From: Pseudomonas anuradhapurensis
Lineage (GTDB): Bacteria; Pseudomonadota; Gammaproteobacteria; Pseudomonadales; Pseudomonadaceae
Length of the DNA stretch: 64,000 nucleotides
Assembly (NCBI RefSeq): GCF_014269225.2
Contig: NZ_CP077097.1
Span: 4,847,001-4,911,000, forward strand
Reading direction: 5' to 3'
Shown: piece after piece, positions 30,012 through 39,227 of the stretch
Position numbering within the stretch: the stretch's first letter is position 1
Layout of the letters: each line of letters opens with the position of its first letter
Translations under genes and position numbers: made by a program
Notes under the pieces: model-generated
What the model saw: the letters and a program-made list of their open reading frames with translations, nothing else
The model's database searches: none
What the model was told of the DNA's origin: nothing

Positions 30012-31886
30012 ATGTCCTTTGCTTCCCTCGGTCTCTCCGAGGCTCTTGTCCGCGCTATCGAGGCTGCGGGCTACACCCAGCCGACCCCGGTGCAACAGCG
30101 GGCGATTCCCGCCGTGTTGCAAGGCCGCGACCTGATGGTCGCTGCACAGACAGGTACTGGTAAAACCGGCGGCTTCGCCCTGCCGATCCTTGAGCGCCTG
30201 TTCCCGGCCGGCCACCCCGACAAGTCGCAGCGCCACGGCCCACGCCAGCCCCGCGTGCTGGTCCTGACCCCGACCCGCGAACTGGCCGCCCAGGTCCATG
30301 ACAGCTTCAAGGTGTACGCCCGCGACCTGCCACTGGTCAGCGCCTGCATTTTCGGCGGCGTCGGCATGAACCCGCAGATCCAGGCCATTGCCAAGGGTGT
30401 CGACGTCCTGGTCGCCTGCCCGGGCCGCCTGCTCGACCTGGCCGGCCAAGGCAAGGTTGACCTGGCCCATGTGGAAATCCTGGTACTCGACGAAGCCGAC
30501 CGCATGCTCGACATGGGCTTCATCCATGACGTCAAGAAGGTACTTGCCCGCCTGCCGGCCAAGCGCCAGAACCTGCTGTTCTCGGCCACCTTCTCCAAGG
30601 ACATCACCGACCTCGCCGACAAGCTCCTGCACAACCCGGAGCGGATCGAGGTGACCCCGCCGAACACCACCGTCGAGCGTATCGAGCAGCGCATCTATCG
30701 CCTGCCCGCCAGCCACAAGCGCGCGCTGCTGGCGCACCTGATCACCCTCGGCGCCTGGGAGCAGGTGCTGGTGTTCACCCGCACCAAGCACGGCGCCAAC
30801 CGCCTGGCAGAATACCTGGAAAAGCACGGCCTGACCGCTGCCGCTATCCACGGCAACAAGAGCCAGAACGCCCGCACCAAGGCCCTGGCCGACTTCAAGG
30901 CCAACAGTGTGCGGGTACTGGTCGCTACCGACATCGCCGCCCGCGGCCTGGACATCGACCAGCTGCCCCACGTGGTCAACTTCGAGCTGCCGAACGTCGA
31001 GGAAGACTACGTTCACCGTATCGGCCGTACCGGCCGTGCCGGGCGCTCGGGCGAGGCCATTTCCCTGGTCGCGCCGGATGAAGAGAAGTTGCTCAAGAGC
31101 ATCGAACGGGTAACCAAGCAGAAGATCCCGGACGGCGACCTGATGGGCTTCGACGCCAGCCAGGTAGAAGCCGAGAAGCCGGAAGTACGCGAGCGCCCGC
31201 AGAACAATGGCCGTGGCGGGCGTAACCAGCAGGCCCGTGGCGAAGGCGGCAAAGACGCCAACGGCGGCCGCAAGGACAAGGGCAAGGATAAAGGCAAGGC
31301 CAAGCAGCAGGCTGCGGACAAGCCGGCCGAGAAGGACAAGGCGGGTGACAAGCAACAGCCGCGCAAACCGCGCGACAAGAAGCCACGTCAGCAGCAGCAA
31401 CAAGCCAGCACCAGCGTGCCGAAAGTGCCTGCCGACCGCGACCCGGAAGAGTTCCTGGACGACGAAATCGACAACTTCGGCAACCGTGCCGACTACGTAA
31501 GCCCGTACCAGAACGGCAAGGGCCAGGGTCGCAATCGCCGCCCGGGCGGCAATGCCGGCCAAGGCACCGGCCAGCGCAGCAACAGCGGCGGCCAAGGTCG
31601 TACGGGCGGCCAGCAGCGCAGCGGCGGTGGCGGCGAGAAACGCCCGGCCCGCGCCAACAATGGTGGCGGTGCCCGTCGTGATGGCGGCGCTGGCCGTGGC
31701 CGTCCCGCGCGCGATGATGTAACCCGGCAAGAGCCGGCCGTGCGCAACCCGCGCCAACCGGAAAAACAACCGGTGATCATCCGCAAGGAATCCAAGCTCG
31801 ACCGTTACCCGACGCCCGAGCAACTGGATGACCTGCCAAGCCGTCCGCGTGGTGAGCGCCCGGCACTGCTGACCCGCAAGGGCTGA
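30012..31886 (+). CDS. rhlE: DEAD-box RNA helicase RhlE with long basic tail
   Basis: ATP-dependent RNA helicase, 624 residues. The core covers residues 1-380: [18 protein letters not shown] in [23 protein letters not shown] and [11 protein letters not shown]. The remaining 240 residues form a low-complexity tail rich in Lys, Arg, Gln, Gly and Asn, with RG-rich stretches ([17 protein letters not shown]), likely disordered and RNA-binding. RhlE acts in ribosome maturation and RNA turnover. The ATG at 30012 gives the family start [12 protein letters not shown]. Confidence 0.9.
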   Translation: MSFASLGLSEALVRAIEAAGYTQPTPVQQRAIPAVLQGRDLMVAAQTGTGKTGGFALPILERLFPAGHPDKSQRHGPRQPRVLVLTPTRELAAQVHDSFKVYARDLPLVSACIFGGVGMNPQIQAIAKGVDVLVACPGRLLDLAGQGKVDLAHVEILVLDEADRMLDMGFIHDVKKVLARLPAKRQNLLFSATFSKDITDLADKLLHNPERIEVTPPNTTVERIEQRIYRLPASHKRALLAHLITLGAWEQVLVFTRTKHGANRLAEYLEKHGLTAAAIHGNKSQNARTKALADFKANSVRVLVATDIAARGLDIDQLPHVVNFELPNVEEDYVHRIGRTGRAGRSGEAISLVAPDEEKLLKSIERVTKQKIPDGDLMGFDASQVEAEKPEVRERPQNNGRGGRNQQARGEGGKDANGGRKDKGKDKGKAKQQAADKPAEKDKAGDKQQPRKPRDKKPRQQQQQASTSVPKVPADRDPEEFLDDEIDNFGNRADYVSPYQNGKGQGRNRRPGGNAGQGTGQRSNSGGQGRTGGQQRSGGGGEKRPARANNGGGARRDGGAGRGRPARDDVTRQEPAVRNPRQPEKQPVIIRKESKLDRYPTPEQLDDLPSRPRGERPALLTRKG

Positions 31887-31898
31887 CAGAGAGAAATA

Positions 31899-32064
31899 CC
31901 GAGGGGCTGCTTCGCAGCCCTATCGCGACACAAGGCCGCTCCTACAGGAATAACGTAATGAGCTGCGCCCCAGATGGTGGACAGGTTTCCAACATCTGGG
32001 GCGCAGCTCATAACCCTGTAGCAGCGGCCTTGTGTCGCGATAGGGCCGCAAAGCGGCCCCTCGG
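31899..32064. repeat. REP-type inverted pair interrupted by a 52-bp element
   Basis: Left arm GAGGGGCTGC...CGCGACACAAGGCCGCTCCTACAGG and a complementary right arm ending GCGGCCCCTC lie between the convergent rhlE and yceI genes. The loop of the pair carries an unrelated 52-bp inverted element (separate entry). Confidence 0.88.
31959..32010. mobile_element. 52-bp element consisting of two IS-like ends
   Basis: Perfect 18-bp terminal inverted repeats (TGAGCTGCGCCCCAGATG) enclose only 16 bases (31977-31992). The sequence is flanked by a direct TAA on both sides (31956-31958 and 32011-32013), as expected for a 3-bp target duplication. The 5'-TG...CA-3' termini and CTGC-CCC-GTTGGA/GTGGACA pattern resemble ends of IS3-family (IS150-like) elements. 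It looks like a minimal, transposase-free insertion in a REP loop. The IS affiliation is from memory and should be treated as tentative. Confidence 0.6.
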
Positions 32065-32081
32065 TCTTCAGCAGGTCTGAA

Positions 32082-32660
32082 TTACTTCTGCTTGACACCT
32101 TCGAGACTGATATCCAGGTCCAGGGTCTGCGAGGTAGCGCCCGGTCCTTTGATGCCGAAGTCGTTCAGGTTCAGCGTGGTGGTGGCGTTGAAACCGGCAC
32201 GCTCGCCACCCCATGGGTCCTTGCCTTCGCCGTTGAAGGTGGCCTTGAAGGTCACCGGCTTGGTCACGCCATGCAGGGTCAGGTCGCCGGTCACGTCAGC
32301 AGTCTTGTCGCCAGTCGGCTTGACGCTGGTGGAGACGAACTTGGCTTGTGGATATTTCTTCACGTCAAGGAAGTCGGCGCTGGCGATGTGCTTGTCACGC
32401 TCGGCGTGGTTCGACCACAGGCTGGCGGTTTTCAGGTCGACGTTGATCTTGCTGGCTTCAGGCTTGGCGCTGTCCCAGGTGAAGTTACCGTCGAAATCCT
32501 TGAAGGTACCGTGGATGAAGCTGTAGCCCAGGTGGCTGATCTTCCAGTCGACGAAGGCGTGCTGGCCTTCCTTGTCGATCTTGTACTCGGCAGCCATGGC
32601 CTGGCCGGCGGAGATCAGTGCGGTACCGAGCGCCAGAGCGGCAAAAGTCTTTTTCAACAT
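32082..32660 (-). CDS. YceI-family periplasmic lipid-binding protein
   Basis: 192-residue secreted protein with a signal peptide ([13 protein letters not shown]). The mature sequence [30 protein letters not shown] is the classic YceI lipocalin-like start. Family members bind polyprenyl-type lipids such as isoprenoid quinones. The ATG at 32660 has a strong AGGAAGGA upstream. It is 34 bases downstream of the cytochrome b561 gene, the usual pairing. Confidence 0.93.
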   Translation of the reverse strand: MLKKTFAALALGTALISAGQAMAAEYKIDKEGQHAFVDWKISHLGYSFIHGTFKDFDGNFTWDSAKPEASKINVDLKTASLWSNHAERDKHIASADFLDVKKYPQAKFVSTSVKPTGDKTADVTGDLTLHGVTKPVTFKATFNGEGKDPWGGERAGFNATTTLNLNDFGIKGPGATSQTLDLDISLEGVKQK

Positions 32661-32694
32661 CCTTACTTCCTTCCTATGCAATTGAGGTTGAGAG

Positions 32695-33246
32695 TCAAGC
32701 TTTGCGGCCCAGCATGCGGGTCAGGGTCGCGTCACGGTCGATAAAATGGTGCTTGAGCGCTGCCAGGGCATGCAGTACGGCAAAAATCACCAGGCCCCAG
32801 GCCAGCCAGAGATGAATCACCCCAGCCAGGTCGGCCTGGTCAGGCAGGTCGCTGACCAGTGCCGGCACTTCGAACAGGCCGAACACCGGTATGCCCACGC
32901 CGTCGGCAGTGGAGATCAGGTAGCCGGCGATCATCACCGCGAACAGCCCGACGTACAGCGCCAGGTGCCCCAGCTTGGCGGCCAGGCGAGTGAATGCGCC
33001 GTGGCTGGCCGGTGCCGGTGGCGGCGGGCTGATGAAACGCCAGACTACCCGCAGCAGCATCACCGCCAGCAGGACCAGGCCGATGCTCTTGTGCAAGTCC
33101 GGGCCAGCCTTGCGCCAAGGGCTGTAGTAGTCGAGACCGACCATCCACAGGCCCAGGCCGAACAGGCCGAAGACTGCCAGGGCCACGCCCCAGTGCATGA
33201 CGATGCTGACCACGCCGTAGCGAGAAGGTGAGTTGCGCAGTTGCAT
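32695..33246 (-). CDS. Cytochrome b561
   Basis: 183-residue inner membrane dihaem cytochrome with four membrane segments. Histidines in [25 protein letters not shown], and [25 protein letters not shown] are candidate haem ligands. It probably passes electrons between quinol and periplasmic partners, here likely linked with the YceI protein encoded just downstream. Expression is probably as a two-gene operon. Confidence 0.9.
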   Translation of the reverse strand: MQLRNSPSRYGVVSIVMHWGVALAVFGLFGLGLWMVGLDYYSPWRKAGPDLHKSIGLVLLAVMLLRVVWRFISPPPPAPASHGAFTRLAAKLGHLALYVGLFAVMIAGYLISTADGVGIPVFGLFEVPALVSDLPDQADLAGVIHLWLAWGLVIFAVLHALAALKHHFIDRDATLTRMLGRKA

Positions 33247-33404
33247 GTTGACCTGTTTCCCCGTGAAAGCTGTGCACAGACTAACGCGAAACGTATCGAA
33301 GAAAAGCGGAAAAAATTGCTCTGGATTATCTATAAATTCGATATTTATTGTGAAAGCTTCCCATTAAGGAAACATTAACGATAGGTGGGAAGTCAGTGCT
33401 TGAC

Positions 33405-33447
33405 TGTATCGGCCCTATCGCCGGCAAGCGGCAATAGGGCCGATACA
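33405..33447 (-). terminator. Long hairpin downstream of the amine oxidase gene
   Basis: 14-bp perfect arms (TGTATCGGCCCTAT and ATAGGGCCGATACA) around an inner GCCG/CGGC stem, just after the amine-oxidase stop at 33457 on the minus strand. It lacks a clear T run. Confidence 0.65.
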
Positions 33448-33456
33448 ATCAACGAA

Positions 33457-35325
33457 TCAACCGGCCTTGGCCTGGGTATCGACCACGGCTTTCTTGGCAG
33501 GTGCAGACTTGGCAGTGGCCTTCCTGGTTTCGGCAGGCTTGCGGGCTGGCTTGTGCACGGGGACATGTTTGGCGGGCGCGGCCTTGGTTGCCGCAGGCTT
33601 GGCCGGCGCATCCTTGGCCACTGGCGCAGGTGCTGGCGCAACCGGGGCCGGTGCAACTTGCGGCGCTGGCGCAGGTGTCGGCGACACCGGTTCCGCCGTG
33701 GCAATCGGCTCGGCTTTCACTTCAGGCTTGTCCGCGCCGCCAAACAGCCGCGAGAAGAAGCCTGGCTTGTCCTGCTTGGCCTCTTCGACTTTTTTCGCCT
33801 CGGCTTTCGCGGGGGCCTTGTCGCCCTTGTCGGCAGAACCACCGAACAGATTGGAGAAGAACCCGCCGTCCTTGTTCTGCTTCTGCTTGGCCGCCACGAC
33901 GCCAGCCGCGGCAGCCGCCACCGGTGCCGCCTTGGCCGGGTCGAACGACTTGCCCGCCAGCAGGTCCTGCACCTGGCTTGCCGCACGCTGGCCACTGCGC
34001 AGGGCACCTTCCAGGGTACCGGGGTAGAGCGCGTCGGTATGCTCACCGGCAAAGGCGATGCGCTGCACCGGGCGCTCCCACAAGCGCCAGTACTTGCTGA
34101 TCTGCCCCGGGCCATAGGCCAGGTAAGCGCCACCGGTACCGGCATCGGTGCTGTAACGCTTGACTTCGTAGCCAGTGAACGAACCACGGGCCTGCGGATA
34201 GAACGCGTGCAGGCGGATCAGCACCTGGTCGACCATCTGCTTGTCACCGAACGCTTGCAGCAAGCGGGCATTGTCGCCCGACAGGTTGATCACCACGTTG
34301 GCGCCACCCTTGAGCGCCGGCTCGATCCACAGCATGCCCAGGCCGGCGTTACTGAAGATTTCGCCGGACATGCGCGCACGGCTTTCCCACACCGGTTTCT
34401 TGAACTTGAGCATCAGCTGGTCGCGCCAGCCATAGTTGGTGCCCTTGATCGCTGCCAGGTGCTGGCTGTCCAGGCTCGGGGTCATCTGGATCTTGGCCAG
34501 GGCGCGCAGCGGCACGGCCATCACCAGGTAATCCGCCTGGTAACCGACATTGCCGACTTTGACCGTGACGCCGTCCTTGTCCTGGACGATGGCCGTCACA
34601 GGCGAATTGGTCTTGATGGTCTTCAGCTGCTTGACGAAGGCCTGGGCCAGCACCGGGCTGCCACCCGGCAGGCGCGCGGCCCGCAAGTCACGGTCACTGA
34701 CGCCACGGTAAACACGGTTCTGCTGGGCAAAGTACAGCAGCGACAGGCGCGACGGTTCATCGTAACGGGAACGGATCTGCTGGTTGATCAGCTGGCGGGC
34801 GGTGGCCGGCAGTTGCAGCTTGTCCAGCCAGGTGGAGACGTTGATCTGGTCGAGGGCGAACAGCGTACTGGTGGCTTGCGGATTCAGCGGGTCGTCGATC
34901 GACCGCGCCAGGTCGTCGAGGGTTTTCTCGTAGCGCTTGATGGCCTCGGCAGTGGCCGGCTGCTTGCTGGCCAGGTCGGTGGCGCTGAAATACTCGCCGT
35001 CGATCAGGTAGCCGGGGGTGCGCACGAATTCCGGTGCCGGCTGTGTTTCAATCTTGAAACGCTCGAGGTACTGGTTGAGCACCGGGTGCGCCTTGGCATT
35101 GCCGATCCATTCGCTGGTGGCCAGGCCCGAGCGCCCGCCCATGCCTGGCTTGGCTTCCAGCAGTGTCACCTGCCAGCCCTTGTTCTGCAGCTCATAGGCG
35201 GCCGTGAGGCCCGCCAGGCCGCCACCCACGACGATTGCCGAAGGTGTCTTGTCCTTTGCCAGCGCGGCGCCGCTGGACACACCAATCAATACCAACGCGC
35301 ACAGGCGCACCCAAGCAGCAGCCAT
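33457..35325 (-). CDS. Exported flavin amine oxidase-like protein with Lys/Ala/Pro tail
   Basis: 622-residue protein. A signal peptide (LCALVLIGVSSGAALA) is followed by an FAD-binding motif IVVGGGLAGLTAAYELQ and the amine-oxidase C-terminal FAD contact (AFAGEHTDALYPGTLEGALRSG). From about residue 460 onward is a tail of some 160 residues rich in Ala, Pro and Lys. It holds two similar FFSNLFGG and FFSRLFGG motifs about 36 residues apart and ends in proline-alanine-lysine repeats. The substrate is unknown; export of an amine oxidase via Sec would require folding of FAD outside the cytoplasm, which is unusual. The tail could anchor it to the wall or a partner. Confidence 0.82.
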   Translation of the reverse strand: MAAAWVRLCALVLIGVSSGAALAKDKTPSAIVVGGGLAGLTAAYELQNKGWQVTLLEAKPGMGGRSGLATSEWIGNAKAHPVLNQYLERFKIETQPAPEFVRTPGYLIDGEYFSATDLASKQPATAEAIKRYEKTLDDLARSIDDPLNPQATSTLFALDQINVSTWLDKLQLPATARQLINQQIRSRYDEPSRLSLLYFAQQNRVYRGVSDRDLRAARLPGGSPVLAQAFVKQLKTIKTNSPVTAIVQDKDGVTVKVGNVGYQADYLVMAVPLRALAKIQMTPSLDSQHLAAIKGTNYGWRDQLMLKFKKPVWESRARMSGEIFSNAGLGMLWIEPALKGGANVVINLSGDNARLLQAFGDKQMVDQVLIRLHAFYPQARGSFTGYEVKRYSTDAGTGGAYLAYGPGQISKYWRLWERPVQRIAFAGEHTDALYPGTLEGALRSGQRAASQVQDLLAGKSFDPAKAAPVAAAAAGVVAAKQKQNKDGGFFSNLFGGSADKGDKAPAKAEAKKVEEAKQDKPGFFSRLFGGADKPEVKAEPIATAEPVSPTPAPAPQVAPAPVAPAPAPVAKDAPAKPAATKAAPAKHVPVHKPARKPAETRKATAKSAPAKKAVVDTQAKAG

Positions 35326-35594
35326 GTCGGCGAACTCCGAGTCAGGGGTTACAGAAACGGGTAGAGGCAGGAATGCCCCGAGAGAGATGCGTTAAGAATA
35401 CGTCAGGTCCGTCGGCCCTGCCAGCACAGCGACATCAAGTGCTTTTGCCAACAGACATTTTTGCCATTGCCGCGGTCATCCGCAGGCTCGATTGCAGCGG
35501 CGCCCAGCGCCATTGAACCGCAGCGGTTGTCCTGCCCTGCGGCATTGCTTAGGCTTACGCGGTCGAACCAAGCCGCAAGCCAGGAGAAGTGCCC
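35326..35594. other. Divergent intergenic region between amine oxidase and bioA
   Basis: About 270 bases with no gene or strong repeat. It must hold the promoters of both divergent genes. The bioA ribosome-binding site (GGAGA, 35583-35587) is clear; promoter hexamers were not confidently assigned. Confidence 0.45.
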
Positions 35595-37001
35595 ATGGGC
35601 CTCAATGATCAGTGGATGCAACGTGACCTCAAGGTCCTGTGGCACCCCTGTACCCAGATGAAAGACCACGAGCAGCTGCCGCTGATCCCGATCCGGCGCG
35701 GCGAAGGCGTGTGGCTGGAAGACTTCGAAGGCAAGCGCTACCTGGATGCGGTGAGCAGCTGGTGGGTCAATGTGTTCGGTCACGCCAACCCGCGTATCAA
35801 CCAGCGCATCAAGGATCAGGTCGACCAGCTGGAACACGTGATCCTGGCCGGTTTCAGCCATCAGCCAGTGATCGAGCTGTCCGAGCGCCTGGTGGCCATG
35901 ACCCCGGCCGGGCTCGACCGGGTGTTCTATGCCGACAACGGTTCGTCGTGCATCGAAGTGGCGCTGAAGATGAGCTTCCACTACTGGCAGAACGTCGGCA
36001 AACCCGGCAAGAAGCGCTTCGTCACCCTGACCAACAGCTACCACGGCGAAACCATCGCCGCGATGTCGGTCGGCGATGTGCCGCTGTTCACCGAAACCTA
36101 CAAGGCGTTGCTGCTCGACACCCTCAAGGTGCCCAGCCCCGATTGCTACCTGCGCCCCGAAGGCATGAGCTGGGAGGAGCATTCGCGCAACATGTTCCAG
36201 GCCATGGAGCAGACCCTGGCCGAACACCACGCCTCGATCAGTGCGGTAATCGTCGAGCCGTTGATCCAGGGCGCTGGCGGCATGCGCATGTACCACCCGG
36301 TGTACCTCAAGCTGCTGCGCGAGGCCTGCGACCGCTACGACGTGCACCTGATCCACGACGAGATCGCCGTGGGCTTCGGCCGCACCGGCACGATGTTCGC
36401 CTGCGAGCAGGCCGGCATCCGCCCGGACTTCCTGTGCCTGTCCAAAGCCCTGACCGGTGGCTACCTGCCATTGGCCGCATGCCTGACCACCGACAAGGTC
36501 TACCAGGCGTTCTACGACGACTACCCGACCCTGCGCGCGTTCCTCCACTCGCACAGCTATACCGGTAACCCGCTGGCCTGTGCTGCCGCACTGGCGACGC
36601 TGGACATCTTCGAGCAGGACAACGTGATCGAAGCCAACAAGGGCCTGGCTGCGCGCATGGCCAGTGCCACCGCACACCTGGCCGAGCATGCCCATGTCGC
36701 CGAAATCCGCCAGACCGGCATGGCCCTGGCCATCGAGATGGTCAAGGACAAGGCCGGCAAGGTTGCCTACCCGTGGCAGGAGCGACGCGGCCTGAAGGTA
36801 TTCGAGCATGCCCTGACCCGTGGTGCCCTGCTGCGCCCGCTGGGCAGCGTGGTGTACTTCCTGCCGCCTTATGTGATCACCCCGGAGCAGATCGACTTCC
36901 TCGCCGAAGTGGCCAGCGAGGGTATCGACATCGCAACCCGTGAAAGCGTCAGCGTGGCGGTACCGGCCAACTTCCACCCCGACTTCCGCGACCCGGGCTA
37001 G
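35595..37001 (+). CDS. bioA: Adenosylmethionine-8-amino-7-oxononanoate aminotransferase
   Basis: PLP enzyme of biotin synthesis that uses SAM as amino donor to make 7,8-diaminononanoate. 468 residues. The start DLKVLWHPCTQMKDHE is characteristic, and the PLP lysine lies in LCLSKALTGGYLPLA. Other family blocks are VSSWWVNVFGHANPRIN and YADNGSSCIEVALKMSFHYW. It is separate from any other bio genes here, as in other P. putida group genomes. Confidence 0.92.
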   Translation: MGLNDQWMQRDLKVLWHPCTQMKDHEQLPLIPIRRGEGVWLEDFEGKRYLDAVSSWWVNVFGHANPRINQRIKDQVDQLEHVILAGFSHQPVIELSERLVAMTPAGLDRVFYADNGSSCIEVALKMSFHYWQNVGKPGKKRFVTLTNSYHGETIAAMSVGDVPLFTETYKALLLDTLKVPSPDCYLRPEGMSWEEHSRNMFQAMEQTLAEHHASISAVIVEPLIQGAGGMRMYHPVYLKLLREACDRYDVHLIHDEIAVGFGRTGTMFACEQAGIRPDFLCLSKALTGGYLPLAACLTTDKVYQAFYDDYPTLRAFLHSHSYTGNPLACAAALATLDIFEQDNVIEANKGLAARMASATAHLAEHAHVAEIRQTGMALAIEMVKDKAGKVAYPWQERRGLKVFEHALTRGALLRPLGSVVYFLPPYVITPEQIDFLAEVASEGIDIATRESVSVAVPANFHPDFRDPG

Positions 37002-37022
37002 GCTTGCAGACCTGACCGCATA

Positions 37023-37148
37023 CCCCTTGTAGGAGCGGCCTTGTGTCGCGAAAGGGCTGCGTAGCAGCCCCAGTATTTCAGCGGTGATGTACAAACCGCC
37101 GGGGCCGCTGCGCGGCCCTTTCGCGACACAAGGCCGCTCCTACAGGGG
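37023..37148. repeat. REP-type inverted pair between bioA and rsmE
   Basis: Left unit TGTAGGAGCGGCCTTGTGTCG and its complement near 37121-37146 flank stem-loops GGGCTGC/GCAGCCC and GGGGCCGC/GCGGCCC. It belongs to the P. putida REP-like family also seen near 13.1, 32.0, 38.6 and 47.7 kb. Confidence 0.85.
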
Positions 37149-37177
37149 ACGAGTACACCTTTTCCTACGAGCACCCC

Positions 37178-37897
37178 ATGAGACTGTCCCGTTTCTTCAT
37201 CGACGCCCCCCTGAGCCTCGGCGAGCACGACCTGCCCGAAGCCCAGGCCCACTACATCGGCCGCGTGCTGCGCATGGCCCCCGGCGACGCCGTGCAGCTG
37301 TTCGACGGCAGCGGCCAGGAGTACCGTGGCCAGCTGCTCGAAGTGGGCAAGAAAACCGTGCGCGTCAGCCTCGACCAGGCCCTTGCCGGCCAGGCTGATT
37401 CACCGCTGCATGTCCATCTCGGACAGGGGCTGTCCCGCGGCGAGCGCATGGACTGGGCGATCCAGAAGGCCACCGAACTGGGGGTAAAGGAAATCACCCC
37501 GATCGTCAGCGAACGTTGCGAAGTGCGGCTGAAGGACGAACGCGCCGACAAGCGCCTGGCCCATTGGCGCCAGGTAGCGATCAGTGCCTGCGAACAGTGC
37601 GGTCGCTCGACCTTGCCAGTCATCCACCCGCCGGTAACCCTGGGCGAATGGTTGAACAGTGCCAAGGCCGACCTGAAACTGGTTTTGCACCCAGTCGCCG
37701 AACCCCTCACCAGCCATGCCAGGCCGGCCACGCTGGCCTTCCTGATCGGCCCGGAGGGCGGCCTGAGCGAGGCAGAGGTCGACCAGGCCAAAGCCACTGG
37801 CTTCCACGCCGCGCGCCTCGGGCCACGGGTGCTGCGTACCGAAACCGCCCCCGTGGTAGCCCTGTCGGTGGCGCAGCAGTTATGGGGCGACTTCTAG
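37178..37897 (+). CDS. rsmE: 16S rRNA (m3U1498) methyltransferase
   Basis: SPOUT-class methyltransferase that modifies U1498 of 16S rRNA. 239 residues. The N-terminal PUA-like domain includes HYIGRVLRMAPGDAVQLFDG, and the C-terminal knot contains FLIGPEGGLSEAEV and RLGPRVLRTETAP. Its stop codon abuts the stop codon of the convergent hemolysin III gene without any gap. Confidence 0.94.
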   Translation: MRLSRFFIDAPLSLGEHDLPEAQAHYIGRVLRMAPGDAVQLFDGSGQEYRGQLLEVGKKTVRVSLDQALAGQADSPLHVHLGQGLSRGERMDWAIQKATELGVKEITPIVSERCEVRLKDERADKRLAHWRQVAISACEQCGRSTLPVIHPPVTLGEWLNSAKADLKLVLHPVAEPLTSHARPATLAFLIGPEGGLSEAEVDQAKATGFHAARLGPRVLRTETAPVVALSVAQQLWGDF

Positions 37898-38515
37898 CTA
37901 ACGCACATAGAACGACACCGCCACAAAGTGCATGAGGCTGCCGGCAATCACGAACAGATGCCAGATGCCGTGCCAGTGGCGGAAGCGGCTGTCGAAGGCA
38001 AAGAACAGGATGCCGACGGTGTAGAACACACCGCCGGCAGCCAGCCAGGCGAAGCCGGCAGTGCCCAGCGCGTGCAGCAGCGGCTGCACGGCCACCAGCA
38101 CGATCCAGCCCATTACCGCATAGATGATGATCGACAGGATGCGCGCCTCGGAGCGCGGCTTGATCTCCTGCAGCATGCCGATTACTGCCAGCCCCCAGAC
38201 AATGCCGAACAGGCTCCAGCCCCACGGGCCACGCAAGCTGACCAGGCAGAACGGCGTGTAGCTGCCGGCGATCAGCAGGTAGATCGACAGGTGATCGAGC
38301 TTGCGCATGATCACCTTCGCCCGCCCACGGGTGCTGTGGTACAGGGTAGAGATGCTGTACAGCAACAGCAGGGTGCTGCCGTAGATGGAAAAGCTGACGA
38401 TCTTCCACGGGTCGCCTTGCAGGCCCGCGGCCACGATCAGCCAGATGGCACCGATACAGGCCAGGACAGCACCGACCAGGTGGGTCCAGGCGTTGAAGCG
38501 TTCACCGTAGTACAT
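37898..38515 (-). CDS. Hemolysin III-family (PAQR) membrane protein
   Basis: 205-residue inner membrane protein with seven hydrophobic segments, of the YqfA/hemolysin III (PAQR-like) family. Conserved features seen are ERFNAWTHLVGAVLA at the N terminus, LYHSTRGRAK and a final HWHGIWHLFVIAGSLMHF that would hold zinc-binding histidines. Enzymatic role unknown; members are thought to be membrane hydrolases or regulators. Convergent with rsmE. Confidence 0.88.
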   Translation of the reverse strand: MYYGERFNAWTHLVGAVLACIGAIWLIVAAGLQGDPWKIVSFSIYGSTLLLLYSISTLYHSTRGRAKVIMRKLDHLSIYLLIAGSYTPFCLVSLRGPWGWSLFGIVWGLAVIGMLQEIKPRSEARILSIIIYAVMGWIVLVAVQPLLHALGTAGFAWLAAGGVFYTVGILFFAFDSRFRHWHGIWHLFVIAGSLMHFVAVSFYVR

Positions 38516-38591
38516 GCAAACACAGACCTCCTGCGGTGGGCTGGGTTCCTGCGCCGGTCTGTTCCGCCGCGGCCCGTCAGGCTCGCACGCT

Positions 38592-38711
38592 CCCTGTAGG
38601 AGCGGCCTTGTGTCGCGAACGGGCTGCGGAGCAGCCCCTGCAATTTATGCCGTGGCAATGAGATCCTGGGGCCGCTTCGCGACCCTTTCGCGACACAAGG
38701 CCGCTCCTGCA
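38592..38711. repeat. REP-type inverted pair between hemolysin III and cheW-like gene
   Basis: CTGTAGGAGCGGCCTTGTGTCG and its complement around a pair of internal GC-rich stem-loops. The second arm is slightly diverged at its end (CTCCTGCAAC). Confidence 0.82.
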
Positions 38712-38753
38712 ACGACCGCGTCAGCCAAACGACCAAGCGCTTTGCTTCACATC

Positions 38754-39227
38754 CTAACCAAGGTCAGGTTGCAGATCAGCGTCACGCACCAGCCGCTCCA
38801 GCCCGACCAGGTCCGGCACCCGCGCCACCTGCTCGCCCACCTGCACCGCCGCCAGTTCCAGGCGGCCCAGTGCCACGTCCACATAGTTCAGCTGGCTGTC
38901 GAGCTTGCACGAGCGCGGGATGTCCTGCAGCAGCAGCGCCAGGTAACGCAGGCCGGTATCACCCAGGGCATTCAGCACCACGACACGGGCCCGCTCGCCG
39001 CAGGGGGTCTCGCCACCGCAGGCGGCCTCGAAGCCGATCAGCGGCAGGCGTTGCTGGCGCCAGTCGATCCAGCCCAGGTGCCAGGCCGGCTCGCCGCGCT
39101 GGCACAGCACGTTGCGCTGGCCGCTCAACTCGGCCACCGCGACATTGGGCAACACCAGGGTACGGTCACCCAACGGCAGCAACAGCCCGGTCAGGCTGCT
39201 GCGCTGGCCGGCGATCAGTTCAAGCAT
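38754..39227 (-). CDS. chpC: CheW-like coupling protein of the Pil-Chp cluster
   Basis: 157-residue CheW-domain protein (LLLPLGDRTLVLPNVAVAEL, GWIDWRQQRLPLIGFE). It overlaps the end of chpA by 8 bases and closes the pil-chp operon. By position and domain it corresponds to ChpC of P. aeruginosa, a second coupling protein besides PilI. Gene name by synteny only. Confidence 0.75.
   Translation of the reverse strand: MLELIAGQRSSLTGLLLPLGDRTLVLPNVAVAELSGQRNVLCQRGEPAWHLGWIDWRQQRLPLIGFEAACGGETPCGERARVVVLNALGDTGLRYLALLLQDIPRSCKLDSQLNYVDVALGRLELAAVQVGEQVARVPDLVGLERLVRDADLQPDLG

Noticed and set aside
31887..32081. A small RNA gene between rhlE and yceI
   Set aside because: The strong folding is explained by the REP pair and the inserted IS-end element.
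38592..38753. A promoter or attachment site near the cheW-like gene end
   Set aside because: Only a REP pair lies here, and there is no integrase, tRNA or direct-repeat pair suggesting an attachment site.
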